A stretch of 33,685 nucleotides of DNA, taken from an uncultured Calothrix sp. (GTDB lineage: Bacteria > Cyanobacteriota > Cyanobacteriia > Cyanobacteriales > Nostocaceae). The stretch spans positions 1-33,685 of the forward strand of contig CALJJQ010000055.1 in the NCBI GenBank assembly GCA_937973965.1, written 5' to 3'. Positions within the stretch are counted from its first letter, which is position 1, and every line of letters begins with the position of its first letter. Shown in pieces: positions 8,817 to 17,214 of the stretch. Under the pieces are notes generated by a model, which worked only from the letters and a program-made list of their open reading frames with translations, did not search any database and was not told the DNA's origin. A program made the translations under genes and the position numbers.

Positions 8817-9416
8817 ATGCCAACACAAACCGTAACAGGGAGCAATGCTGTCTTAAAAAGCAATAGTAGTACTACGAACAAGGTAAATATCCGTGCTGGT
8901 GCTTCAGTTAATCATAATATTGTTCACACAGGTAATGCTGGAGACGAGGTAAAAATCCTGGAAAAACTCAAACCCGCAGGTGACAGATATACCTGGTACA
9001 AAGTCCAGTATGGTAACGCCAGTAATCAAGTGGGTTGGGTACGGGAAGATGTGATTGAATTGCGTGGTGAGACCAACCCCAGTGATGCTGCCACCTTACT
9101 TTATTTTGTCACCGAGGGCAAAACCCTGCGGATATATACGGAAGCAGGCAAAAGTTTAATGAATGTTTATGACAACCGTCGTGAGCAAACAGAAATTACA
9201 GGTGTAGTTACCGCTAAGGTTCCTAAGTTTGAAACCAGTACCACCAGCAGTAAATTTATTACCTACGTCGCCATCAAAGACCAGGTTAGCTACTATGCCC
9301 GATTTATCCCCTTTGGAGAGACGGAATTAATAATTGCTGGTATTAACGATGGGGTAATCACATATCGAGAAAAAGGCTTTCGTGCATCTGGTAGCGAATA
9401 CCGCCGGAATCAGTAA
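8817..9416 (+). CDS. SH3-domain (SH3b) protein
   Basis: A 199-aa protein with a bacterial SH3 domain at about residues 18-82: VNIRAGASVNHNIV, a Gly-rich turn, VKILEKL, WYKVQY and VGWVREDVIEL are the typical strand order. The remaining ~115 residues form a second, strand-rich region that I do not recognise. No signal peptide or membrane segment is visible, so unlike most cyanobacterial SH3b proteins it appears cytoplasmic. A strong purine RBS (AGGGGGG, 8806-8812 region) lies just before the ATG. It follows the AtzG-like gene by 63 bp on the same strand, a possible two-gene unit, and is followed by a palindrome that may end transcription. Confidence 0.8.
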   Translation: MPTQTVTGSNAVLKSNSSTTNKVNIRAGASVNHNIVHTGNAGDEVKILEKLKPAGDRYTWYKVQYGNASNQVGWVREDVIELRGETNPSDAATLLYFVTEGKTLRIYTEAGKSLMNVYDNRREQTEITGVVTAKVPKFETSTTSSKFITYVAIKDQVSYYARFIPFGETELIIAGINDGVITYREKGFRASGSEYRRNQ

Positions 9417-9425
9417 AACCAATAG

Positions 9426-9445
9426 AGACGCGATATATCGCGTCT
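9426..9445. repeat. 20-bp palindrome, putative terminator after the SH3 gene
   Basis: AGACGCGATA followed directly by its reverse complement TATCGCGTCT: a perfect palindrome identical in core to 2391-2410. It lies 10 bp after the SH3 stop codon and is followed by TATTTTT, so it could terminate that transcript. Confidence 0.65.
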
Positions 9446-9599
9446 TGACTATTTTTCCGCAATCCCTAAGTGTATACCTATTTTTTGCACTTTTGACGAC
9501 TGAAAATACTTTCCCAGGGAACTGTATTCCCTAATTCTCATACGTCCCCATGCGGAGCGGGGGATGAGCAGGAGTTCCATCACCTGTTGTTGTTCTCTC

Positions 9600-9944
9600 C
9601 TAACCTCCACTAATCTTAGCGTTATATCCCATTTGCAGCAGGATATCTAAAATTTTTTGCTTATGGTCGCCTTGGATTTCGATTTCATTATCCTTGAGGG
9701 TTCCTCCGCTTCCACACTGGGATTTGAGTTTTTTTAACAAAGCTTGCAAGGTTTCCGGTTGAGCTTGGAAACCAGTAATTACCGTGACCGTTTTGCCTTT
9801 ACGACCTGCACGGGTGGCTTGTACCCGGACATTTTGCTGGGAAGGTGGCAATTCGGGGGTTGGTCTTTCTGTCGCGGCTGAATTCTCATGACCGAATTCC
9901 TGCCAAACTACACCTTCATTAGTAGATTTCTTTTTGGGTGACAT
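9600..9944 (-). CDS. yciH: Translation initiation factor SUI1/eIF1 family (YciH-like)
   Basis: A 114-aa protein whose C-terminal half is the SUI1 fold: VTVITGFQAQPETLQALLKKLKSQCGSGGTLKDNEIEIQGDH is the diagnostic region (CGSGGT loop, then EIQGDHK), ending with the QMGYNAKISGG tail. The first ~45 residues are a low-complexity linker seen in cyanobacterial homologues. Bacterial YciH resembles eIF1 and influences start-codon fidelity and stress-related translation. AGGA lies shortly before the ATG, inside a duplicated 11-mer (CCTATATATTA on the plus strand, about 9950-9971). It is divergent from the glycosyltransferase gene. Confidence 0.92.
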   Translation of the reverse strand: MSPKKKSTNEGVVWQEFGHENSAATERPTPELPPSQQNVRVQATRAGRKGKTVTVITGFQAQPETLQALLKKLKSQCGSGGTLKDNEIEIQGDHKQKILDILLQMGYNAKISGG

Positions 9945-10081
9945 TTTTTCCTATATATTACCTATATATTAAACTTATTCTTTTTAATTGTACTTACATG
10001 CAGTAATTGCGTATTCCTATAATCCTCATCCTTTCCCAACAGTCAGTTATTTGCTGTTTTGCCTCTTTTTGTCGCTTCCCT

Positions 10082-11284
10082 ATGTCAACACCCATGAAAA
10101 TACTTGTACTGAGTTGGGAATTTCCACCGCGCATTGTCGGGGGAATTGCTCGTCATGTCAGCGAATTATACCCAGAACTGGTCAAACTGGGACACCACAT
10201 ACATCTCATCACCCCCGAATTTGCCTCTGCACCAACTCAGGAAACTGTGGAAGGTATCCATGTTTACCGAGTGCCTGTTGCTCCCGGAAATGATTTTTTC
10301 CATTGGGTCGTCAATATGAATGAAAGTATGGGAAAACTGGGAGGTAAAATAATTTCAGAACTTGGCGGTTTTGATCTAATCCATGCCCATGATTGGTTAG
10401 TTGGAGATGCGGCGATCGCTCTCAAACATCTGTTCAAAATTCCCCTAATTGCCACAATCCACGCCACTGAATACGGTCGTTATAATGGTATTCATAACGA
10501 CACACAACGCTATATCCACCTGAAGGAGTATAACCTGGTCTATGAAGCGTGGCGAGTTATTGTCTGTACTAATTACATGCGTCACGAATTACAACGTGCC
10601 TTTGATACACCCTGGGAAAAAATGGATGTGATTTACAACGGTATCCGTCCCGAAAAAAAACGTCACCACCTCAATTTTCATGCCCAGGATTTTCGTCGCT
10701 TCTATGCTGAAGATGGGGAAAAAATTGTTTACTATGTCGGTCGCATGACCTACGAAAAGGGTGTACCCCTCCTGTTGAGTGCTGCTCCCCGTGTCCTCAC
10801 GGAGATGGGTGGTTATGTCAAATTTGTAATTATTGGTGGTGGTAATACCGACCACCTCAAACAACAAGCCTGGAATCTGGGTATTTGGCACAAATGCTAC
10901 TTCACCGGATTCCTATCGGATGAATACTTAGATAAATTTCAAACTATTGCTGATTGTGCAGTCTTTCCCAGTTTATACGAACCCTTCGGTATTGTTGCCC
11001 TTGAAAGTTTTGCTTCCCGTGTGCCTGTAGTTGTCTCCGATACGGGTGGTTTTCCGGAAGTTGTTCAACACACCCGCACTGGTATTGTCACCCAAACCAA
11101 TAACCCGGACTCCCTTGCGTGGGGAATTTTGGAAGTTTTAAAAAACCCTGGTTATCGCCAATGGCTAATCGACAATGCCTACGAAGACCTCAAACACCGC
11201 TTTAACTGGGGTAAATTAGCACTGCAAACTGAAACTGTTTATCGACAAGTCTGCCAAGAACGGCAAATCACGACTTGGTGTTAG
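10082..11284 (+). CDS. GT4-family glycosyltransferase
   Basis: A retaining GT-B glycosyltransferase of 400 aa from the ATG at 10082 (a second ATG at 10094 is equally possible; upstream in-frame codons look like non-coding leader). Motifs are SWEFPPRIVGGIARHV near the N-terminus (Gly20-Gly21 donor/acceptor loop), HAHDW (101-105), the domain linker YVGRMTYEKG (218-227) and the E-x7-E pair (Glu300 and Glu308 in EPFGIVALE) that binds the nucleotide sugar. It resembles starch-synthase-like hexosyltransferases, but donor and acceptor cannot be read. No sugar-pathway genes surround it. Its 3' end overlaps the convergent DUF815 gene by 17 bp. Confidence 0.9.
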   Translation: MSTPMKILVLSWEFPPRIVGGIARHVSELYPELVKLGHHIHLITPEFASAPTQETVEGIHVYRVPVAPGNDFFHWVVNMNESMGKLGGKIISELGGFDLIHAHDWLVGDAAIALKHLFKIPLIATIHATEYGRYNGIHNDTQRYIHLKEYNLVYEAWRVIVCTNYMRHELQRAFDTPWEKMDVIYNGIRPEKKRHHLNFHAQDFRRFYAEDGEKIVYYVGRMTYEKGVPLLLSAAPRVLTEMGGYVKFVIIGGGNTDHLKQQAWNLGIWHKCYFTGFLSDEYLDKFQTIADCAVFPSLYEPFGIVALESFASRVPVVVSDTGGFPEVVQHTRTGIVTQTNNPDSLAWGILEVLKNPGYRQWLIDNAYEDLKHRFNWGKLALQTETVYRQVCQERQITTWC

Positions 11285-12623
11285 AAGTCGGGTTTCTTTT
11301 AGAAACCCGATTTCTTTTCGTCGCAACTTCTGCTCGCAGAAAATCAATAAATTGACGTGCGGAACGTCCGGAGCGTCCATTGTGACGGGTAGCCCACTGT
11401 AGTGCCTGGAATTTCAATTCTTCTGGTTTAATGTTAATGTTGGCCTTTTTCGCCAGATGCTCGACAATTGTGAGGTAGGTGCTTTGATCGGCTGGCGTAA
11501 AAGTCAGAGTTAAACCAAAGCGATCGCTAAAGGATAATTTTTCTTCGTTGCTGTCCCAAGCATGGATTTCTTCTGCCTCGCTGGGCTTGGGTCGTTCACT
11601 CAAATATTCTCGCACTAAATGCCGCCGGTTGGAAGTGGCATAAACGACTACGTTGTTAGCACGGGCTGTTAAATTCCCTTCTAGGACTACTTTCAAGGAT
11701 TTAAAGGCATCGTCGTCATCTTCAAAGGATAAGTCATCGACGAAAATAATAAATTTTAAACTCAGGTTACGTATTTTTTCGATGATTTCTGGTAACGCTG
11801 CTAACTCTTGTTTCCCCACCTCAATCATCCTGAGACCGGAATCAGCGTATTCGTTTAATAATGCTTTGACTAGGGATGATTTCCCCGAACCCCGACTACC
11901 ATACAATAAAACATGCAAAGCTGGAAATCCAGCAAGTAAAGCTTGGGTATTTTTCACTAAAGTTGCTTGCTGGTGTTCATATCCCGCTAAATCACCCAGG
12001 GTAATTGGGTCGGGATGCGATATCCCCACCAATTGATGGTTTTCCCAGCGAAAAGCGCCATACTGGGAGAATATACCCATTCCCCATTTCTGATAGTGTT
12101 TGGCTAAATCCTCCACCAGTTCCCCCCAATCCTCCTCTGCATGAAATTTTTCCATCAGTGTTTTCACTTCTGCTGATTTGTGGGGATAGGAGGAAGTTTC
12201 TTGATACCACAACACCGGAGACACTGGTAAATGCACCACTGATTGCACCCAATGACTCAAAATTGCGCAGCTACATTCATACAAACTTTGCAAAGCTTGT
12301 AAATCATGACGCACTGCATTCATTAAAGCTGGTGACAACTCTGCAAACTTGCACACTTGCACTTGACGAGAAAAGGGATTATCTGCGTGCAAAATTTGGG
12401 TAATTAAAAAATCTTCCCAATTTTGCTGCTGAGTTGCTAAACAATAAAAATATTTGCCATAAGCTTGCAAACATCCCCGACCATCCCCATCCCCGTATCG
12501 AATCACTTCTAACAGTTCCCCAAAGGCTATCCCTACCTCTGATTGCAATACCGATTGATACAGCAACAAAGAAGCTGCTTGACGTTGTAGAAACTGAACC
12601 TGGGTAACTGTCTGGTTGTCCAT
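11268..12623 (-). CDS. DUF815-family AAA+ ATPase
   Basis: A 451-aa protein from the ATG at 12623 (MDNQTVTQ); in-frame codons further upstream pass through an intergenic heptamer repeat and are unlikely to be coding. The N-terminal ~210 residues are helical. The ATPase core has Walker A GSRGSGKS (242-249), Walker B FIIFVDDLSFEDDD (about 281-294) and the sensor-like VVYATSNRRHLV that is characteristic of DUF815. The end, GRSGRSARQFIDFLRAE, is the usual arginine-rich lid. Cellular role is unknown; family members are often next to membrane or metabolic genes. The last 15 or so residues are encoded by the arms of a terminator shared with the glycosyltransferase gene. Confidence 0.9.
   Translation of the reverse strand: MDNQTVTQVQFLQRQAASLLLYQSVLQSEVGIAFGELLEVIRYGDGDGRGCLQAYGKYFYCLATQQQNWEDFLITQILHADNPFSRQVQVCKFAELSPALMNAVRHDLQALQSLYECSCAILSHWVQSVVHLPVSPVLWYQETSSYPHKSAEVKTLMEKFHAEEDWGELVEDLAKHYQKWGMGIFSQYGAFRWENHQLVGISHPDPITLGDLAGYEHQQATLVKNTQALLAGFPALHVLLYGSRGSGKSSLVKALLNEYADSGLRMIEVGKQELAALPEIIEKIRNLSLKFIIFVDDLSFEDDDDAFKSLKVVLEGNLTARANNVVVYATSNRRHLVREYLSERPKPSEAEEIHAWDSNEEKLSFSDRFGLTLTFTPADQSTYLTIVEHLAKKANINIKPEELKFQALQWATRHNGRSGRSARQFIDFLRAEVATKRNRVSKRNPTSNTKS
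11283..11318. terminator. Bidirectional terminator inside a convergent gene overlap
   Basis: TCGGGTTTCT (11288-11297) and AGAAACCCGA (11301-11310) form a perfect 10-bp stem with a TTT loop. Flanking bases extend it to about 15 bp with one G-T pair, and both sides are A/T-rich so it can stop transcription from either strand. It follows the glycosyltransferase stop on the plus strand and is the coding sequence for the C-terminus of the DUF815 protein on the minus strand. Confidence 0.85.
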
Positions 12624-12652
12624 ATTCTCATTCCTGTATTCAGAAAAATCAA

Positions 12653-12673
12653 GGGAGTAGGGAGTAGGGAATA
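12653..12673. repeat. Short tandem heptamer repeat
   Basis: GGGAGTA, GGGAGTA, GGGAATA in tandem. The same heptamer is found at 3332 and, on the other strand, at 25562. Such short tandem repeats are typical of filamentous cyanobacteria. Confidence 0.8.
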
Positions 12674-13669
12674 GAAACCTTACTGATACAATTTTCAACA
12701 AAAATGCGACAGATGAATATCCCAGTGGTCTGTGTCATTAGTTCTGATGGGTTTGTAGTTGTGGCTCTAGCCTCGAAAAAGCTTGATGATAAAGGCGCTA
12801 AAACACTACTACGTGCCTTTTTTAACCCTTCAAAATTAATGAAATCATACCTTGACATCCTCTGTACACAAAATACTCATCTCTTTTACTACATAGCCTG
12901 TGACAAACCTACTTATAGCTGTACCCGTGGAGTGGAGAAGCTAACCCAAAAATATTTTATTCAGATTTTGGAAGTGAGAAAAATTTTCATGATACTAACT
13001 TAAATTACTGATGCATTGATGCAAAAATTCTGGATTTTGCGATTTGTTGAGAGGAATTTTCCTTAAATGTAAAAAGCTGTTTCGATATATACCATTTTCT
13101 ATACGTAATACGACAAAGGTAATCTTGGATATGATTTTTATTTCTGGGCTAAATATTTGTATCCCTTACCTAGAAGGAAATTGAGTATTGAGTTTGTATG
13201 TGTTATTATTAGCGGCTGTGAATATGGATACCCGACAGAAAAAGGATCAAACTATTCCGGAGAACTAATATAATTTCGTGTACTTTGTAGATGTTGGTAG
13301 CTAGGATATAAAGAAGATGAATTAATCTAGATCAAAAATTCAAACTCGATCAGTACGGAATATGAGAGAATGTCTTTGTTGCCACTCAGCGAAAAGATGT
13401 ATCCATAGATGATGGAGATGATGGGTTTTTAAAGATTTAATCGTCTGTCCATGCATAAATTAAAGAAAAAGTAAAGGGAAAAATGCCAAATTGGCAGTTT
13501 TTTATCGGGGAAATCGGATAATAGTAGGAAGTAGCACAAAAACAACAGGTCATGCTGATACTGACAGTATTCATACCGAAAAAGACTATCTACCAGATTT
13601 TGCTGAGTTTTGCCAACGGTTAGGTATAAGTAAATTTTTGCAGCAATTCAAGGAACTAGGAAATAGTAA
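12674..13669. other. About 1 kb without a convincing gene
   Basis: Two opposing open frames overlap here: 99 codons at 12704-13003 (plus) and 69 codons at 12649-12858 (minus). Neither has a good ribosome binding site or a family I recognise; the plus frame has the better start context (ATG at 12704) and could be a short hypothetical gene. From 13004 on the sequence is AT-rich. An ATG at 13362 opens 16 codons reading MRECLCCHSAKRCIHR, notable for four Cys. A frame open from 13464 to 13799 has no ATG and runs into the next gene out of frame. This region is also the leader of the APH-like gene. Confidence 0.4.
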
Positions 13670-14905
13670 ATGTTATCATCACTATCTTCGCATAATGTTA
13701 TTCAGTACCTGCAAGAGGCAGGGCTGTGTAGCTCGGAAGATGGCGCATCGGCAGATTCTGAATTGCCTCAGAGTAGTAAGAATCGAAATTTTCGGGTAAA
13801 TTTGTCTGGAAATCGTACACTGCTCGTGAAACAGGAAGAATCGGCTCAATTTGAGAATGCGCTCCACGAATTATTTAATGAGTGGTTGTTTCACGAGTTA
13901 CTGCGTAAGTTTCCGGTCTTAGGGAATAATCCAGCGATCGCGTCATCGGTAATTCATTATGATGGCGCGAATGCAATTTTAGTGCGGGAGTATTTCCCCC
14001 AGTATCAAGAGTTAGGACAGTTTTATCGTCAAGGTGGTGTAGTTCATCAACGGATTGCCACAGAAATCGGTAGTAGTTTAGCAGCTTTACATCGAGCGAC
14101 CTTTAACCGTCGTGAATACCGGACGATGTTAGCAACTGCACCGCAAGGGATGATTCGCTACCAATCCTACAATCCTGCTCAGGGGATAGAAGTGCTTGCA
14201 CCGGATATGTTTGGTAATGTACCCCAAGCAGCATTTCAATTCTACAAACTATATCAGCGTCACGAAACCTTAGAGTCTGCGATCGCGGATTTAGCCTATG
14301 AGTGGAAACCCTGTTGTGTCACCCATAATGACCTGAAGTTAGAAAATATTCTCCTCCGTTCAGGTAACTGCGATGTTGAGAGTAAGCTGGTACGCTTCAT
14401 TGACTGGGAAGCTTGTGGATGGGGAGACCCGATTTATGATCTGGGGACTTTAATCGCAGAACATCTACGTATTTGGTTAGGCAGTATTGTTGTCGATACA
14501 TCCCTCAGCTTAGAAGAATCTCTACAGTTGGCGATGGTTCCCCTTCAATCTTTGTATCCTTATTTACTAGCTTTAGTGCGTAGTTACATTACCTCATTCC
14601 CACGGATTTTAGAATACCGATGTGATTTTATTGCCCGGGTGGTTCAATTTGCCGGATTAGTATTAATACGTCAGCAACAAGCCGCAATTCTGTCTCAAAA
14701 AACCTTTAATCAGGTGGGAATTGCTACTTTAGAAGTTGCTAAAAACCTCATCACCATACCCCAAAAATCCGTGCAAACAGTCTTTGGAATTTCCGAAGCT
14801 GAAATCATTGCTCCCACGGCAAAATTGCATCCCGTACCCAAAATGGAGAACAAACAAAACCTGCTACCAATTTATTACTCAAAAACCAGATTACGCGGTT
14901 GTTAA
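13670..14905 (+). CDS. APH-fold phosphotransferase, LxmK/TvaC-like
   Basis: A 411-aa cytoplasmic protein with an aminoglycoside-phosphotransferase/kinase fold. Visible are the nucleotide-binding Lys of LLVKQE (Lys54), the catalytic loop THNDLKLEN (His219, Asp221, Asn226) and the metal-binding FIDWEACGWGDPIYDLG (Asp245, Glu247, Asp253), so it looks catalytically complete. The N-terminal MLSSLSSHNVIQYLQEAGLC helix and the long C-terminal helical part are typical of the cyanobacterial branch. The start at 13670 has AGGA about 8 bases upstream. The next gene is a HopA1-family protein; this pairing is known from class V lanthipeptide and thioamitide clusters, where the APH-like partner phosphorylates Ser/Thr of a precursor. 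The same role here is an inference; antibiotic resistance is unlikely. Confidence 0.85.
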   Translation: MLSSLSSHNVIQYLQEAGLCSSEDGASADSELPQSSKNRNFRVNLSGNRTLLVKQEESAQFENALHELFNEWLFHELLRKFPVLGNNPAIASSVIHYDGANAILVREYFPQYQELGQFYRQGGVVHQRIATEIGSSLAALHRATFNRREYRTMLATAPQGMIRYQSYNPAQGIEVLAPDMFGNVPQAAFQFYKLYQRHETLESAIADLAYEWKPCCVTHNDLKLENILLRSGNCDVESKLVRFIDWEACGWGDPIYDLGTLIAEHLRIWLGSIVVDTSLSLEESLQLAMVPLQSLYPYLLALVRSYITSFPRILEYRCDFIARVVQFAGLVLIRQQQAAILSQKTFNQVGIATLEVAKNLITIPQKSVQTVFGISEAEIIAPTAKLHPVPKMENKQNLLPIYYSKTRLRGC

Positions 14906-15248
14906 TTCTAGTCTGTTGACATGGACTAAAACTGTTCGCATTTTGGATTATGGATTACTCTTTGTCAGCGTAAACTGCATTTTGAGTGATTGTGGGATCA
15001 GCGTTGAGTAATGGGTTAATTCTCCCCATACTCCCCTGTACAGACGACCTGGTAGGTCGTCTCTTATCCATTCCTTTTGACATTAATTAGGTATTATTAC
15101 ATTCCAAGCGAACTATTTTATAAAAGCTTTATCAATCCGGAATTATGTATCCTGTATTCTTTAATTATATGCCCAGAGATTAATTTTAACTTTTTCATTA
15201 TTCACTAATTGCCGAATTAGGCAAACCCTTTTATATTAACCTTTAATT
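14906..15248. other. 343-bp gap between the APH-like and HopA1 genes
   Basis: No open frame over 12 codons with an ATG was found, so no precursor peptide is visible here. A perfect 9-bp hairpin (AGACGACCT 15042-15050, AGGTCGTCT 15054-15062, loop GGT) belongs to the dispersed palindrome family and could end the APH transcript. TTGACA at about 15078 may be part of a promoter for the HopA1 gene, without a well-placed -10. Confidence 0.5.
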
Positions 15249-16334
15249 ATGTTGAATAATGTAGTTCCCTCCGGCGATGTCATTAGTGCGATCGCCCGTG
15301 ATATTCGTATTGATAAAAACATGGGTATTCAACATCCCCTGTATCATTTTAGCATCACAGCCGAAGCCGTACATCGCTTTACAGAAAATCCCGGTGAGTT
15401 ACAGCGTAAATACTTAAATGTTATTCTCAGAAATTTTATTTATGGTACATACTATAGTGCAGCTTTAGTAGAAATTATGAAAAACACCCACAATCTTGAT
15501 AGTCAATACCAAGGTTATCTACTCCACCACAACTTGGAAAACGATTCACCCTGGGGAGTAGAAATAGACTTTTACAAAAAACTGCACAGTCATAACCACG
15601 GAAGCGGATATCTAGAACCAGATTGGGAAGTACTGCGACGAGAACCTGATGGTAGTTTAGCCGTCACTAAAGCTGGACTAACCATGTACGCAACCAGAGG
15701 AGTCCATTGGGATAGTCCCAGAACACCCCGTCCGGGGGATTATATTGGGATTAAAATGCCCAAAAACCAACTACATAATGGTTACTATATAGCCATTAGT
15801 AATGTTGGCAAAATCGAACCAATCGATAGCAATCATCCCCAACTGGGAAGAATTTATCTCAACTGTAGCGCAACCGGAGGTGTAGTCCTAATTGATGCAC
15901 TTACCCATAAACTTAATCACGCAGAAATTTATTTTACTTTGCAAATGCTGTGTCATTCCCAAGCATTTACCCGTTATGATGCAGGTATTCTGATTTTTCA
16001 CTTAAAGGATTATGGTAAGATTCATCAGATTCTGAGCCAAATTTATTCCCAAGACTATTTTCACCCAGAAATACCAATTTTGACCAAATATCTAGCTCCA
16101 GGAGTTGGATTTGCAGAAGAACCCCAACAAAAATTTTATCCCCGGGAAGGATACGGTAGTAATCGTTGTCAAATTATTACCAACGCCTTAATTGAAACCT
16201 GGGAAAATGGACAAGATTCAGAATTGGAACGTATCGAATGTATCAATAAACATTTTGCCCAGCAACAAATTGATTTACAAAAACCTTACCTCAATCCCGG
16301 TTCCGAGGATATTTATCCAACCCTCACAAATTAG
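15249..16334 (+). CDS. HopA1-family protein, LxmY/TvaD-like
   Basis: A 361-aa protein of the family named after the Pseudomonas syringae effector HopA1. Cyanobacterial members share the N-terminal RNFIYGTYYSAAL, HHNLENDSPWGVEIDFYKKLHSHNHGSGYLEPDW pattern and the C-terminal core: RIYLNCSATGG, LTHKLN, RYDAGILIF, IPILTKYLAPGVGFAEEP (263-282 region), EGYGSNRCQII (290-300) and LNPGSEDIYP, all present here. In class V lanthipeptide synthesis the HopA1-like partner is the lyase that removes the phosphate put on by the APH-like kinase. It follows that partner on the same strand. There is no secretion signal, and no type III secretion genes are in the window, so an effector role is unlikely. Start context is weak; the ATG at 15249 is the first in frame. 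Confidence 0.88.
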   Translation: MLNNVVPSGDVISAIARDIRIDKNMGIQHPLYHFSITAEAVHRFTENPGELQRKYLNVILRNFIYGTYYSAALVEIMKNTHNLDSQYQGYLLHHNLENDSPWGVEIDFYKKLHSHNHGSGYLEPDWEVLRREPDGSLAVTKAGLTMYATRGVHWDSPRTPRPGDYIGIKMPKNQLHNGYYIAISNVGKIEPIDSNHPQLGRIYLNCSATGGVVLIDALTHKLNHAEIYFTLQMLCHSQAFTRYDAGILIFHLKDYGKIHQILSQIYSQDYFHPEIPILTKYLAPGVGFAEEPQQKFYPREGYGSNRCQIITNALIETWENGQDSELERIECINKHFAQQQIDLQKPYLNPGSEDIYPTLTN

Positions 16335-16353
16335 ACGTAGCAATGCTACGTCT
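16333..16353. repeat. Palindrome overlapping the HopA1 stop codon
   Basis: AGACGTAGCA (16333-16342) and TGCTACGTCT (16344-16353) form a perfect 10-bp stem around a single base. The last two bases of the TAG stop are part of the left arm. It is a member of the GTCTCTAC palindrome family and may act as terminator. Confidence 0.75.
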
Positions 16354-16430
16354 CTACGCAATGCCTTAATTTTCTTAATATTTGAAACTGAATTCTTTAA
16401 TCTTGCTCTCCCTTCCCTACCTACAAACAA

Positions 16431-16877
16431 ATGCCTTTTACACACCATCGAACAGTCCGTTTTTCCGATACTGATGCTGCGGGAGTAGTTTATTTTGCTA
16501 ATGTATTAAGTATTTGTCATGAAGCCTACGAAGCATCCTTGCAAGCAAATCAAATTCAACTACGGGAATTTTTTGGTAATTCCCCCCTTGCTTTTCCGAT
16601 TATTCATGCTAATGTCGATTTTTTTCGTCCCATACATTGCGGTGATGATTTATTAATTAAAATGATTCCTCAACAATTAGGTCGAGATAAATTTGAAATC
16701 GGCTATGAAATATTAGTGGGGGATATGGTGGTTAGTAAAGCTCTCACTCGCCATGTTTGTATTGATATTGCCACCCGCACGAAACAGGAATTACCGGAAA
16801 TCATCTTAAATTGGTTAGAAAATTTCCGGCGAGGACGAGAAAATTTTGAGCGGGATAAATCACGTAGAATTATGTAG
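16431..16877 (+). CDS. 1,4-dihydroxy-2-naphthoyl-CoA hydrolase (hotdog thioesterase)
   Basis: A 148-aa hotdog-fold thioesterase. The signature RFSDTDAAGVVYFANVL (catalytic Asp in DTDAAG) near the N-terminus, followed by HEAYEASL and the central IIHANVDFFRPIHCGD strand, matches the cyanobacterial DHNA-CoA hydrolases (Synechocystis slr0204 type) of phylloquinone biosynthesis, which supplies the photosystem I quinone. It releases free DHNA from DHNA-CoA. Length is normal. It lies 96 bp after the HopA1 gene but behind a hairpin, so it is probably a separate unit; no other men genes are in view. General 4-hydroxybenzoyl-CoA-like thioesterase is the alternative call. Confidence 0.85.
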   Translation: MPFTHHRTVRFSDTDAAGVVYFANVLSICHEAYEASLQANQIQLREFFGNSPLAFPIIHANVDFFRPIHCGDDLLIKMIPQQLGRDKFEIGYEILVGDMVVSKALTRHVCIDIATRTKQELPEIILNWLENFRRGRENFERDKSRRIM

Positions 16878-16906
16878 GATAGAAGTTAAATTCATGTTCG
16901 TATCAT

Positions 16907-17214
16907 TTAACTTTCATAACAGCTAATAAATTCCCGAATTACCCATCCCCAGACTCGATACCTGTTGTTGTGATATCCAGCAACTCTTGCCCAAGGACGA
17001 CCGCGATTGTCAGATTTATAAAATATCTACATCTCTGCCATTTCTGAGACTATTTTATTACTTTGCCATTGGGGCGATCGCGAACATTGAGAGGTGTTCC
17101 AGTTGGGTCTGTAAAAGTACAAATAACCTGTGCATTCGCTCTACTATTTAAGCTAAATGTAGACGCAAAAACCAGAGTAGTCATTAGCGTCATGAAAAAG
17201 TATTTTTTGGGCAT
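16907..17214 (-). pseudogene. Frameshifted secreted SH3-domain protein
   Basis: Reading leftward from the ATG at 17214, the frame encodes a signal peptide (MPKKYFFMT..., cleavage after RANA), then QVICTFTDPTGTPLNVRDRPNGKVIK and a TAG stop. The same SH3 domain continues in a second frame (LRNGRDVDIL) and, after another +1 shift, in a third frame with the typical ending RPWARVAGYHNNRYRVWGWVIREFISCY and a TAA at 16907-16909. Two +1 shifts agree with the total length of 308 bp (3n+2). This is a decayed gene of the secreted cyanobacterial SH3b type; unlike the intact SH3 gene at 8817 it had a signal peptide. Confidence 0.85.

Noticed and set aside
12649-13003. Opposing 69- and 99-codon frames
   Set aside because: No RBS, no recognised family on either strand, and partial overlap with a heptamer repeat; kept only as a remark in the intergenic entry.
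13491-13799. 102-codon frame overlapping the start of the APH-like gene, considered as a RiPP precursor
   Set aside because: It has no ATG or GTG start, no RBS, no leader-like pattern, and its last 130 bp are out of frame within a confident gene.
13670-14905. Aminoglycoside resistance gene
   Set aside because: The protein is much longer than resistance APHs, sits in a chromosomal context, and pairs with a HopA1 gene.
15249-16334. HopA1 protein as a genuine type III secreted effector
   Set aside because: No secretion apparatus or chaperone gene in the window; the family also includes RiPP enzymes, and the APH-like neighbour fits that reading better.
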